A DNA stretch of 43,498 bases, from contig JALWUQ010000065.1 of the NCBI GenBank assembly GCA_026993075.1, forward strand, positions 1 to 43,498, in the 5' to 3' direction. This DNA comes from Campylobacteraceae bacterium. Lineage in GTDB: Bacteria; Campylobacterota; Campylobacteria; Campylobacterales; JALSKU01. A program made the position numbers and the translations under genes. Positions 16,534 through 24,565 of the stretch are shown piece after piece (positions within the stretch are counted from its first letter, which is position 1; every line of letters starts with the position of its first letter). A model generated the notes under the pieces. The model was not told where the DNA came from. It saw only the letters and a list, made by a program, of their open reading frames with translations, and made no database searches.

Positions 16534-17224
16534 AATTTTACTTTTTGGTTATAAAAAATATGGAAGTAAAATAGCCAATAATCTTAAACAAAACGGATAC
16601 TTTGTAATAGTGGTTGATAATGACAAAGATGCTATTGATAAAGCTATTAAACAAGGTTTTGATGCTTATCTTATTGACTTGGAAAATGATGAAGACATAG
16701 TAAATATATTGGTTAAGTATGATTTTAGCCATGTTTTTTGTGCTATGGATAAAGATGAAGAAAATATTTATATCACGATTACTATGAGGTCGCTTCAAAA
16801 TAATATTGATATTGTTTCTATTTGTGAATCAAAAGATAGTGAAAAAAAGTTAGAATTAGCCGGAGTAAAAAGTGTATTAAATACTATGGAAGCTACTGCG
16901 CAGAGTATTTATCATTTTCTTAAAAGCCCGGTTATGATAGAAGCAATTGAAAATATTTTATACTTAAATTCTGATATTGATTTTATAGAATTAAAAGTAC
17001 CAAAAGGATCTTTCTTAGATGGTATATTAGTCAGTGAAATAAATTTTAAAAAACAGTATAATCTTATTCTTATGGGTTTGGTTGATATGGAATTTGATAA
17101 TAATTTTATCTTTATTACAAAAGGTGTAAACCATAAGATAGATTTTGGTGATATTTTACTGCTTTTTGGTTTTGAGCATGATATTGAAGTTTTTAAAAAG
17201 AAATTGATAGAAAGTATATCATAA
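16514..17224 (+). CDS. stand-alone RCK (TrkA-N/TrkA-C) protein
   Basis: A 236-residue soluble protein with a TrkA-N Rossmann region (ILLFGYKKYGSKIANNLKQN) and a C-terminal TrkA-C-like region (residues ~150-236). The nucleotide loop FGYKKYGS lacks two of the usual glycines, so nucleotide binding may be altered. It overlaps the channel gene upstream and parallels that channel's own RCK part (both have S-V-x-x-x...LELAGVKSV-type segments). It is probably an extra gating-ring subunit for the channel, by inference from overlap and domain match. Confidence 0.8.
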   Translation: MQEKIDKILLFGYKKYGSKIANNLKQNGYFVIVVDNDKDAIDKAIKQGFDAYLIDLENDEDIVNILVKYDFSHVFCAMDKDEENIYITITMRSLQNNIDIVSICESKDSEKKLELAGVKSVLNTMEATAQSIYHFLKSPVMIEAIENILYLNSDIDFIELKVPKGSFLDGILVSEINFKKQYNLILMGLVDMEFDNNFIFITKGVNHKIDFGDILLLFGFEHDIEVFKKKLIESIS

Positions 17225-17241
17225 AATAAAGGAGGAAAGTG

Positions 17242-18132
17242 ATGAAAATAGGCATTATAGGTGCCGGCAAGTGGGGGCAAGCTTTACACTTTGCCTTTTT
17301 AGAAGCACATCTTAATTCATTTATATCATCAAGGACAAAAAGAGATATTAAAAATTTTGTTTCATTTGACTTTATTTTGGACATGGAATATATCGTATTT
17401 GCATTATCTGCTCAGCATGCAAGGTCATGGCTTAAGAGATATTTTGTATTTAATAACCAAAAAATTTTAGTTGCATCAAAGGGGATTGAAGCTAAAACAG
17501 GTAAATTTTTAAATGATGTATTCAGTGAGTTTTTACCAGAATCCAATCTGTCCTTTATATCCGGGCCATCCTTTGCCTCTGAAGTAAAACAAAAATTACC
17601 TACTGCTTTGGTTATCAGTTCAACCAATAAAAATTTGGCTCAAATTTATGCAGATTTTTTTCCAGATTTTATCAAAACTTATGTAGATGATGATGTGATA
17701 GGTGCTGAAATATCAGGTGCATATAAAAATGTTTTGGCTATTGCGAGTGGAATATGTGATGGTTTAAAACTAGGCAATAATGCAAGAGCAAGTCTTATTG
17801 CAAGAGGTTTGATAGAAATGAACAGGTTTGGAAAATATTTTGGAGCAAAAGAGGATACTTTTTTAGGATTAAGCGGAGCTGGAGATCTTTTTTTGACTGC
17901 CAGCAGTGAATTATCCAGAAATTACAGAGTAGGTAAATTTTTAGCACTTGAGGAGAATCTTGAGACAATACTTAAAAAGATTGGTGAGGTTGCAGAAGGA
18001 GTTGCTACTTCCAAGGCAATATATCATATATCAAAAAAGTATGATATTTATACTCCAATAGCAAATGAAGTACATGAAATACTAAATGGAAAATCTGCAT
18101 TAAAAAGTTTAAAAGATTTATTGAAAAAATAA
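17242..18132 (+). CDS. gpsA: glycerol-3-phosphate dehydrogenase [NAD(P)+]
   Basis: GpsA reduces dihydroxyacetone phosphate to sn-glycerol-3-phosphate for phospholipid synthesis. IGIIGAGKWGQALHFAF carries the G-x-G-x-x-G NAD(P) motif. VASKGIEAKTG and SFISGPSFASEV are family motifs. EISGAYKNVLAIASGICDGL contains the catalytic Lys, followed by LGLSGAGDLFLT and SRNYRVG. 296 residues from ATG 17242 is slightly shorter than the ~330 of E. coli. GGAGG sits 6 bases before that ATG, so the GTG at 17239 is not used. Confidence 0.94.
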   Translation: MKIGIIGAGKWGQALHFAFLEAHLNSFISSRTKRDIKNFVSFDFILDMEYIVFALSAQHARSWLKRYFVFNNQKILVASKGIEAKTGKFLNDVFSEFLPESNLSFISGPSFASEVKQKLPTALVISSTNKNLAQIYADFFPDFIKTYVDDDVIGAEISGAYKNVLAIASGICDGLKLGNNARASLIARGLIEMNRFGKYFGAKEDTFLGLSGAGDLFLTASSELSRNYRVGKFLALEENLETILKKIGEVAEGVATSKAIYHISKKYDIYTPIANEVHEILNGKSALKSLKDLLKK

Positions 18133-18212
18133 ATTTACTTTTTTTGATTTATAGGTTTTTTTATATACTAAGAGTAAAATCTCTCTTGTAAAAAAAATAA
18201 CAGGAGTATAAA

Positions 18213-18527
18213 ATGATTGTAGTTTTAACAAGATTTCCAATCAAGCCGGAGTTTAGTGAAGAGTATTCAAAACATTTAAAAGAAGTGATTAGTACACATA
18301 AGGTTGAGGAGCAGCCAGGATATGTGAGATTGGATCTTTTAGCTCCCAAAAATGTTGAACATATATCAAATAATAATAAATTTGTTATAAAGACTGTTTG
18401 GGAAGATATGAAAAGTTTTATGGCTTATACGCAAAGTGAAGTATTTAAAGAATCACATAAAAATATGCCGTCAAGAGAGTGGTTTGCAGGTCAGCCAGAA
18501 GTAGAAATTTATGAAACTATTGATTAG
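18213..18527 (+). CDS. antibiotic biosynthesis monooxygenase (ABM) fold protein
   Basis: A 104-residue single-domain ferredoxin-like dimeric alpha/beta-barrel protein: IVVLTRFPIKPEFSEEY at the N-terminus, EEQPGYVRLDLL in the middle and FVIKTVWEDMKSFMAYTQSE near the end, then a short tail. The family includes heme-degrading and quinol monooxygenases; the residues here do not single out a substrate. AGGAG lies ahead of the ATG. It stands alone between gpsA and the K+ uptake genes. Confidence 0.75.
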   Translation: MIVVLTRFPIKPEFSEEYSKHLKEVISTHKVEEQPGYVRLDLLAPKNVEHISNNNKFVIKTVWEDMKSFMAYTQSEVFKESHKNMPSREWFAGQPEVEIYETID

Positions 18528-18604
18528 ATTTAATATAAAAAGGGTATAATGTACTCATTTAAATTTTTGTATTAAGCAAATAGTTTTTATAAAAAGGAAT
18601 CATT

Positions 18605-19927
18605 ATTCGTACGCGTGAGATAAAACTTATATTTTTAAGTTTTTTAGGTTTAATAATTGTCGGTGCCTTAATTTTATCATTACCATTTGCACATAATGGG
18701 CATTTGAGTCTTATAAATGCCCTTTTTACTTCTACCTCTGCAGTTTGTGTAACAGGTCTTATAGTAACAAATACCGCTACACAATTTACTTTTTTAGGTC
18801 AATTAATCATCATACTATTGATTCAAATCGGTGGATTGGGATATATGACATCTGCAACATTTTTAGCAGTAATTCTTAATAAAAAGTTAAATCATCGTGA
18901 TAGACTAATATTAAAAGAGTCATTAAATTATGCCGGAATGAATGGTTTGGTTAGATTTTTAAAGATAGTATTTCTTTTTACTTTGATGATAGAAACTACC
19001 GGAGCTATAATACTAGCTATAAGATTTAGCTTTGACATGTCTATTGGAAAAGCTATATGGTTTGGTATTTTCCATGCTGTATCAGCTTTTAACAATGCCG
19101 GTTTTTCTCTTTTTAGCAACAACTTGGCAAATTACAGTAGTGATATTGTCATAAATCTTGTAATCCCTATACTTATCATATTGGGAGGCATTGGCTATCT
19201 TGTATTAATAGAGCTTTATTATTACAAAAAATATAAGATTCTGCGAATTTCAACAAATACTAAAATCGTTCTTATTATGACTGCATTATTATTGATTTTA
19301 GGAATGGTTTTATTGTTGTCAGTAGAATGGAACAAAGCATTTGAGCATATGAGTTGGTCAAATAAAATTTTAGCAGCGTGGTTCACATCGGTTAATTATA
19401 GAACTGCTGGATTTAATACCATAGACATGTCATCTCTTAGCAATATCTCTCTTTTCTTTTCAACAATTTTTATGATGATAGGTGGAGCACCGGGGGGAAC
19501 CGCCGGAGGAATAAAAGTAACTGTCGTGGCATTGGCTTTTATTGGAGTATGGTATACGCTAAGAGGCGATACAAATGCACATATTTTTAATCGTTCCATT
19601 TCACAATATCAAATAAATAAATCTTATGCCATTATATTAATTGCCTCAACATATGTAGTAGTCTCAACAGTCCTTTTGAGTGAGTTTGAGCATTTACCTT
19701 TTATTAAAACACTGTTTGAAGCTTGTTCGGCATTTGGCACAGTCGGCTTGTCAACCGGTAATGGCGGTAATCTTAGTTTTAGTGCTTTGTTTGATGATTG
19801 GGGTAAAATGAATATAATTATATTGATGTTTATGGGAAGAGTAGGTGTTTTTGCTTTTACAGTAGCAATTATAGGTAAAATTGATAAAAGTCGTATAAAA
19901 TATCCAGAAGCAAAGGTGGTGATATGA
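18605..19927 (+). CDS. trkH: KtrB/TrkH-type K+ uptake channel subunit with non-canonical start
   Basis: The K+ translocating membrane subunit, about 440 residues. The four pore-loop signatures are present: TSAVCVTGL, SAFNNAGFSL, TAGFNT and FGTVGLSTG. The gating loop is GGAPGGTAGGIK. The track begins at a TTG (18704), but the frame is open back to a stop at 18590 and encodes a perfect first membrane span (IKLIFLSFLGLIIVGALILS). In that stretch the only start-like codons are ATT/ATC/ATA. AAGGA lies 6 bases before ATT 18605. It overlaps the trkA gene (ATGA). Size fits KtrB more than the 480-residue TrkH. Confidence 0.88.
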   Translation: MRTREIKLIFLSFLGLIIVGALILSLPFAHNGHLSLINALFTSTSAVCVTGLIVTNTATQFTFLGQLIIILLIQIGGLGYMTSATFLAVILNKKLNHRDRLILKESLNYAGMNGLVRFLKIVFLFTLMIETTGAIILAIRFSFDMSIGKAIWFGIFHAVSAFNNAGFSLFSNNLANYSSDIVINLVIPILIILGGIGYLVLIELYYYKKYKILRISTNTKIVLIMTALLLILGMVLLLSVEWNKAFEHMSWSNKILAAWFTSVNYRTAGFNTIDMSSLSNISLFFSTIFMMIGGAPGGTAGGIKVTVVALAFIGVWYTLRGDTNAHIFNRSISQYQINKSYAIILIASTYVVVSTVLLSEFEHLPFIKTLFEACSAFGTVGLSTGNGGNLSFSALFDDWGKMNIIILMFMGRVGVFAFTVAIIGKIDKSRIKYPEAKVVI

Positions 19928-20574
19928 AAAGTTATGCAGTGATAGGATTAGGTAAGTTTGGATTTCATGTAGCAAGAGGATTGGTTCAGCAGGGTTTGCA
20001 GGTGATTGCAGTAGATAAAGATGAGGAGCAGATACATGAAATAAATGAATATGTTGAAGATACTGTTATTCTTGATTCTAGTGATATTAAAGCACTTCGT
20101 GAAGCGGGTATTGGCAATGTAGATATCGCAATCATCAGTATAGGTGAGAATATAGAATCAAGTATTTTAACTGTTATGGCCATTAAAGACTTAGGTGTTG
20201 AGACAATATATGCAAAAGCACTAACTCCTATCCATGGTCAAATACTCTCAAAACTTGGTGCAACAAAGGTAATATATCCTGAAATGGAGTCTGCTAGAAA
20301 ACTTGTTAGACGAATAGTAGATAACTTAAACTATGAAACTATTGATTTGTCTGCATCAATGAAAATTGCAAAACTTATAGTGCCGACTTTTTGGATAGGA
20401 ACTTCAATCTTATCATCAAGTTTTGAGAAAAAATATGAAGTAAAACCTATAGCATACAAACATGACAAAGTATGGCATACATCATTTGAAAATGATGATA
20501 TTTTAGAGAAAGATGATATTTTAGTTGTTTTAGGAGATAGTGCTCATATAGAAGAGTTAAGTAAAAAAGTTTAA
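19924..20574 (+). CDS. trkA: KtrA/TrkA-type RCK regulatory subunit
   Basis: A 216-residue cytosolic gating subunit for the upstream K+ channel. YAVIGLGKFGFHVARGLVQQ has an intact G-x-G-x-x-G nucleotide site, and VIAVDKDEEQIHEI has the acidic residue at the end of the second strand. The C-terminal ~75 residues form one TrkA-C domain. It has a single RCK unit, so it is KtrA-like, unlike the double-length enterobacterial TrkA. Its ATG overlaps the trkH stop by 4 bp. Unlike the RCK protein at 16514 its glycine motif is complete. Confidence 0.93.
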   Translation: MKSYAVIGLGKFGFHVARGLVQQGLQVIAVDKDEEQIHEINEYVEDTVILDSSDIKALREAGIGNVDIAIISIGENIESSILTVMAIKDLGVETIYAKALTPIHGQILSKLGATKVIYPEMESARKLVRRIVDNLNYETIDLSASMKIAKLIVPTFWIGTSILSSSFEKKYEVKPIAYKHDKVWHTSFENDDILEKDDILVVLGDSAHIEELSKKV

Positions 20575-20585
20575 TTGCAAGAGTG

Positions 20586-21260
20586 CTAAGTTTTAAATAT
20601 TGTACTACCCAATCTCAGCATATTTGAGCCGCATTTTATAGCTGTTTCAAAATCACTGCTCATACCCATGGAGCAGTACTTTGCACCATTTTGTTTTAAT
20701 TTTTCAAATATATAATAAGTTTTTTCAAAACTTTTTTGTATCTCTTTTTTATCATCCGTATGTGCTCCGATACTCATAATTCCTTTAAGGTTTACAAAAG
20801 AGCAGTTTTCTTGAATATTTAAATATGTTTCAATGGCATATTCTGGATATACACCCGCTTTGCTTTCTTCTTTTGCACTATTGACTTGCAATAAAATATC
20901 TACCGATATATTTTTTATTTTTGCTCTTTTGTCTATTTCTTTTGCAAGCTCAAGGCTATCGCATGATTGGATAAGAGTAGGGGAGAGATCTAAAAGTGTA
21001 TTTATTTTATTTTTTTGTAATCGCCCTATAAAATGCCACTGTATTGGTAAATCTTCCAAATCAAGTGCTTTTAGTTTTAAATCTTGAACTTTATTTTCAC
21101 CAAATGCTCTTTGTCCAATATTGTATAAATCTTTTATGTCATCAGCACTGCTATATTTACTAACAGCAATTATGTTTACAATATTATACTCGTTTGCTTC
21201 TATTCTGGCTTTTTCAATTCTTTGCAAAATTTTATCAAAATTTTCTTCATACCTTTTCAT
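20586..21260 (-). CDS. yggS: PLP homeostasis protein, YggS/PROSC family
   Basis: A 224-residue alanine-racemase-like barrel that binds pyridoxal phosphate and balances vitamin B6 and amino acids. IIAVSKYSSADDIKDLYNIG carries the PLP lysine. QRAFGENKVQDL, PIQWHFIGRLQKNKI and the C-terminal CSMGMSSDFETAIKCGSNML and RLGSTIF are family hallmarks. AAGGAG precedes the ATG. It is the last gene of the leftward operon that begins near pyrD, and follows rseP by 9 bases. Confidence 0.94.
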   Translation of the reverse strand: MKRYEENFDKILQRIEKARIEANEYNIVNIIAVSKYSSADDIKDLYNIGQRAFGENKVQDLKLKALDLEDLPIQWHFIGRLQKNKINTLLDLSPTLIQSCDSLELAKEIDKRAKIKNISVDILLQVNSAKEESKAGVYPEYAIETYLNIQENCSFVNLKGIMSIGAHTDDKKEIQKSFEKTYYIFEKLKQNGAKYCSMGMSSDFETAIKCGSNMLRLGSTIFKT

Positions 21261-21269
21261 TTTTTCTCC

Positions 21270-22322
21270 TTAGCTAAATACCCTAATAAGGTCGTTATAT
21301 GTTGAAAATATCATCAATGAAAGTAAAATAGCCCATCCCATATATGTCAATCTGTTTAAAGCTTTTTCACTTGGAGCTTTTTTAAAAAATATTTCATAAA
21401 GATTAAACATAATATGTCCACCATCAAGTGCAGGTATAGGAAAAAGATTTAAGATACCCAAATTAACAGATATAAGTGCAGTCAATCCCAAAAGCGTGAT
21501 CAAACCATTTGCCGCAGCTTGAGAAGTTATTTTCACTATAGATATAACACCACCAATGTCTTTTGCAGGAACAACTCCTTCTATCATTTTTTCTATGCCA
21601 AGAATGATAAATTTAGAAGCTTTAATGATTTGTTCATAAGCAAATCTAAATGAACCAAAAAATGAGTATTTCACTTTTATTATTTTTCCATTTGGCAAAA
21701 TGCCGATAATTTTTCTCTTTACATTGTCCCCAAAAATACTTTTTGTTTCTTTAATTTTTGGAATTATAACTTTTTTTATTAAACGATTATTTCGTTTTAT
21801 TGTAAGTGTAAGACTTTTGCCTGAGTTTTCAATGATGTCCCTTAGCTCACCCCAAGTCTGTATTTTTTTGTTATTGATTTGAATAATTTTATCATTTTTC
21901 TGAAGGTTTGCCTGTTTGGCAGCTGAATCTGGAAAAACTTTACCTATTATTGGTGCAAGCTTGGCAACACCAATATTTGCCATAAAAACATATAAAACAA
22001 AAGCAAGTAAAAAATTAGCACCAGGACCCGCTAATAGTATCATTATCCTTTTCCAGGGTGATTTAGCTCCATAACTGTCTGCATCAAAGTTAACTTTTGT
22101 TGGATTGGAGTCATCTTGACCTTTCATCTGAACATATCCGCCAAGCGGAATGGCACTTATGCAGTATTGTGTTCCTTTATGAATTTTTTTAAATATTTTT
22201 TTCCCAAATCCAATACTAAAGACTTCAACTTTTACTCCAAAAAGTTTAGCTATGCTAAAATGACCTAATTCATGAAAAAAAATTAAAAAAGATAAAATTA
22301 ATATAGAGATGATAATACCCAA
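21270..22322 (-). CDS. rseP: site-2 RIP metalloprotease RseP
   Basis: An intramembrane zinc protease that cleaves anti-sigma factors or signal peptides within the membrane. At 350 residues it is shorter than E. coli RseP (450) and has one PDZ domain (residues ~115-190, with ANLQKNDKIIQINNKKI) instead of two. IFFHELGHFSIAK is the H-E-x-x-H zinc site, and LNLFPIPALDGGHIMF supplies the third ligand. Several membrane spans are present. The start is TTG with AAAGG 6 bases upstream. It follows pgsA by 14 bases. Confidence 0.94.
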   Translation of the reverse strand: MGIIISILILSFLIFFHELGHFSIAKLFGVKVEVFSIGFGKKIFKKIHKGTQYCISAIPLGGYVQMKGQDDSNPTKVNFDADSYGAKSPWKRIMILLAGPGANFLLAFVLYVFMANIGVAKLAPIIGKVFPDSAAKQANLQKNDKIIQINNKKIQTWGELRDIIENSGKSLTLTIKRNNRLIKKVIIPKIKETKSIFGDNVKRKIIGILPNGKIIKVKYSFFGSFRFAYEQIIKASKFIILGIEKMIEGVVPAKDIGGVISIVKITSQAAANGLITLLGLTALISVNLGILNLFPIPALDGGHIMFNLYEIFFKKAPSEKALNRLTYMGWAILLSLMIFSTYNDLIRVFS

Positions 22323-22336
22323 GTTATGCCTTTAGT

Positions 22337-22873
22337 TTAATTATTTTTGATATATTCGTAAACATATTCTATTCCTGAATATAGGGTTGTAAATACGGCA
22401 AGCCAAAGTAAAAATGTAGCATAAGGCCAATTCATAAGCAAAAATCCAATAGCAATCATCTGCGATACTGTTTTTATTTTTCCTATAAAAGAAGCTTTTA
22501 TGCTTTTATTTTCACTTGCCATCAAAACTCTTAATCCTGTTATGAAAAATTCTCTAACCAATATAATCATAATAGCCCACGCAGATGCTCTGCCTAAGTA
22601 CATAAGTCCCAAAAATGCTGATAGAGTAAGCATTTTATCAGCCAATGGATCTAAAATAGCTCCTAATTTAGTAACCTGGTTCCAGTTTCTAGCTATATAT
22701 CCATCAAAAAAATCAGTAATACTGGCTATCACAAAAAGAAGTGCGGAAAAATAATCAAGCCAGCTGACATTTACATTATAAAAAAGTGGGATGCTTCTGT
22801 CTACTAAGAAAAAAAACATCAAAGGAGCTAACAAAATCCTTGTGAAAGCTAAAATATTTGGTAAATTGAACAA
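22337..22873 (-). CDS. pgsA: CDP-diacylglycerol-glycerol-3-phosphate 3-phosphatidyltransferase
   Basis: PgsA makes phosphatidylglycerol phosphate at the inner membrane. The 178 residues have about four to five membrane spans. ASITDFFDGYIARNWNQVTK followed by LGAILDPLADKM is the full CDP-alcohol phosphotransferase motif D-G-x2-A-R-x8-G-x3-D-x3-D. It lies between the FabL-like reductase and rseP in one leftward operon. The context of lipid genes supports the call. Confidence 0.94.
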   Translation of the reverse strand: MFNLPNILAFTRILLAPLMFFFLVDRSIPLFYNVNVSWLDYFSALLFVIASITDFFDGYIARNWNQVTKLGAILDPLADKMLTLSAFLGLMYLGRASAWAIMIILVREFFITGLRVLMASENKSIKASFIGKIKTVSQMIAIGFLLMNWPYATFLLWLAVFTTLYSGIEYVYEYIKNN

Positions 22874-22887
22874 AATTATACTTCTTT

Positions 22888-23673
22888 TTATTTGAAGGTC
22901 GTTCCGCCATCAATGATGAGCGTTTGCCCCGTAATCCAATCAGCCTTTTCGCTACATAAAAAAAGGCAAGCTCCTGCTAAATCTTCCGGCTTACCCATTC
23001 TATTTAAAGGAGATAATTCAGCTGTTTTGGTTTTTACTTCTTCATAGTTTGTAAATGCTTTTAGTGCATCTGTATCTATTGGGCCACCACTGACAGCATT
23101 AACTCTTATACCCATCTCTCCAAGCTCGGCCGCACCATATCTAACCATAGCTTCAACAGCTGCTTTATTTGTGCCATGTCCTGAATAGTTTTGTATGTAA
23201 ACAAGGTTCCCTGTACTGCTTATGGATATGATGCTACCTTTACCATTTTTTTGCATTCTTTTTGCTGCTTCTTGAGATCCGATAACAAAAGCTACAACGG
23301 TGGCAGTGTAGATATTGTTAAGCCCTTTTGGCTTCAATCTCATAAATTTGCCATATCCACCAACTACTGAACGACCTGAAATAATAGCATTTGAAATAAA
23401 AAAATTTATTTCATCAAAATCCTTATCAATTTCTTTAAAAATATCTCTATACATTTCTGGTTCAAGAATATTTAATTGATAATATCTAACTTTTATATTG
23501 TATTTTGATTCTAAATCTTGAGCTATTCTTTTTGCTTCTTCTACATTTGTATGATATGTAAAAGCTATATTTGCTCCTGCATCAGCAAATTCATAAACAA
23601 TAGCTTTTCCTATTCCTCTAGTACCACCACTAATAACCAGAGTTTTGCCTTCAATACTACTTTGTACGCTCAC
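22888..23673 (-). CDS. short-chain dehydrogenase, FabL-like enoyl-ACP reductase
   Basis: A 261-residue SDR. LVISGGTRGIGKAIVYEF is the nucleotide motif. The active site is NYSGHGTNKAAVEAMVRYGA, with Tyr and Lys separated by six residues as in enoyl-ACP reductases, not three as in most SDRs. RVNAVSGGPIDTDALKAF is very like FabL of Bacillus. It may reduce enoyl-ACP in fatty acid elongation, which fits the neighbouring pgsA, but a general oxidoreductase role cannot be excluded. It starts one base after the end of dapA. Confidence 0.82.
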   Translation of the reverse strand: MSVQSSIEGKTLVISGGTRGIGKAIVYEFADAGANIAFTYHTNVEEAKRIAQDLESKYNIKVRYYQLNILEPEMYRDIFKEIDKDFDEINFFISNAIISGRSVVGGYGKFMRLKPKGLNNIYTATVVAFVIGSQEAAKRMQKNGKGSIISISSTGNLVYIQNYSGHGTNKAAVEAMVRYGAAELGEMGIRVNAVSGGPIDTDALKAFTNYEEVKTKTAELSPLNRMGKPEDLAGACLFLCSEKADWITGQTLIIDGGTTFK

Positions 23674-23674
23674 T

Positions 23675-24565
23675 TTAAAGTCCTTCTATATCAAAATTCG
23701 TCATAGCTTTTTCCAATTTTACCAAGTTTTTGTTACTCGGCATTGTAAGAGGAAGTCTGTATTCTAATGTATCAATAAGTCCAGCAATATACATTGCAGC
23801 TTTTATTGGAATTGGATTACTTTCTATAAAAAGGACTTTATTTATGGGATAAAGCATATCGTTTATCTCTTTTGCTTTTTCGAAATTACCTTCTAATGCA
23901 CTATGCACCAAATCGCTTTTTAATTTTGGAAGTAAATTTGCTGTGACTGAAATGATACCTTTTGCACCATTTGCAAGCATAGGATAATCAATGGCATCAT
24001 CCCCGCAAAAAAGATATAAGCCAGACCTTTGACTTAACAAGTTGATTGCCCTGTCAACTGAGCCGGTAGCCTCTTTTATAGCAAATATATTTGGCACATC
24101 ATCATACAATCTAAAAACACTCTCAGGAAGTAAATCAACTCCTGTTCTTCCTGGAACATTGTACAATACTACAGGAATTTCCACTGCATTAGCAATAGTT
24201 TTAAAATGTTGATATAAGCCTTCTTGAGTTGGTTTGTTATAATAAGGAGTAACAGATAATAATCCATTGGCTCCTTCTTGTTGTGCAAATTTAGCTAAAT
24301 CAACAGCTTCATGGGTTGCATTACTTCCTGCACCTGCCAAAACTTTTACATTTGTATTTTTACAAGTATTTACTGCTATTTCAATACACCTTTTATGCTC
24401 ACTATGTGAAAGTGTTGCACTTTCTCCAGTTGTTCCAACAGGCACAACTACATCAATTCCATTTTTTATCTGTCTTTGTATCAGTTGTTCGTATGTGACT
24501 TCGTCTAATTTTCCATCTTTAAATGGTGTTATAAGAGCAGTCATCGCACCTTTGAAATATTTCAT
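23675..24565 (-). CDS. dapA: 4-hydroxy-tetrahydrodipicolinate synthase
   Basis: DapA condenses pyruvate with aspartate semialdehyde, the first step towards lysine and meso-diaminopimelate for peptidoglycan. The 296 residues are standard length. VVPVGTTGESATLSHSEH has the Thr pair of the active site. VTPYYNKPTQEGLYQHF and VVLYNVPGRTGVDL carry the catalytic Tyr, and FAIKEATGSVDRA carries the Schiff-base Lys. The ATG overlaps the M16 stop by 4 bp (ATGA). Confidence 0.97.
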   Translation of the reverse strand: MKYFKGAMTALITPFKDGKLDEVTYEQLIQRQIKNGIDVVVPVGTTGESATLSHSEHKRCIEIAVNTCKNTNVKVLAGAGSNATHEAVDLAKFAQQEGANGLLSVTPYYNKPTQEGLYQHFKTIANAVEIPVVLYNVPGRTGVDLLPESVFRLYDDVPNIFAIKEATGSVDRAINLLSQRSGLYLFCGDDAIDYPMLANGAKGIISVTANLLPKLKSDLVHSALEGNFEKAKEINDMLYPINKVLFIESNPIPIKAAMYIAGLIDTLEYRLPLTMPSNKNLVKLEKAMTNFDIEGL

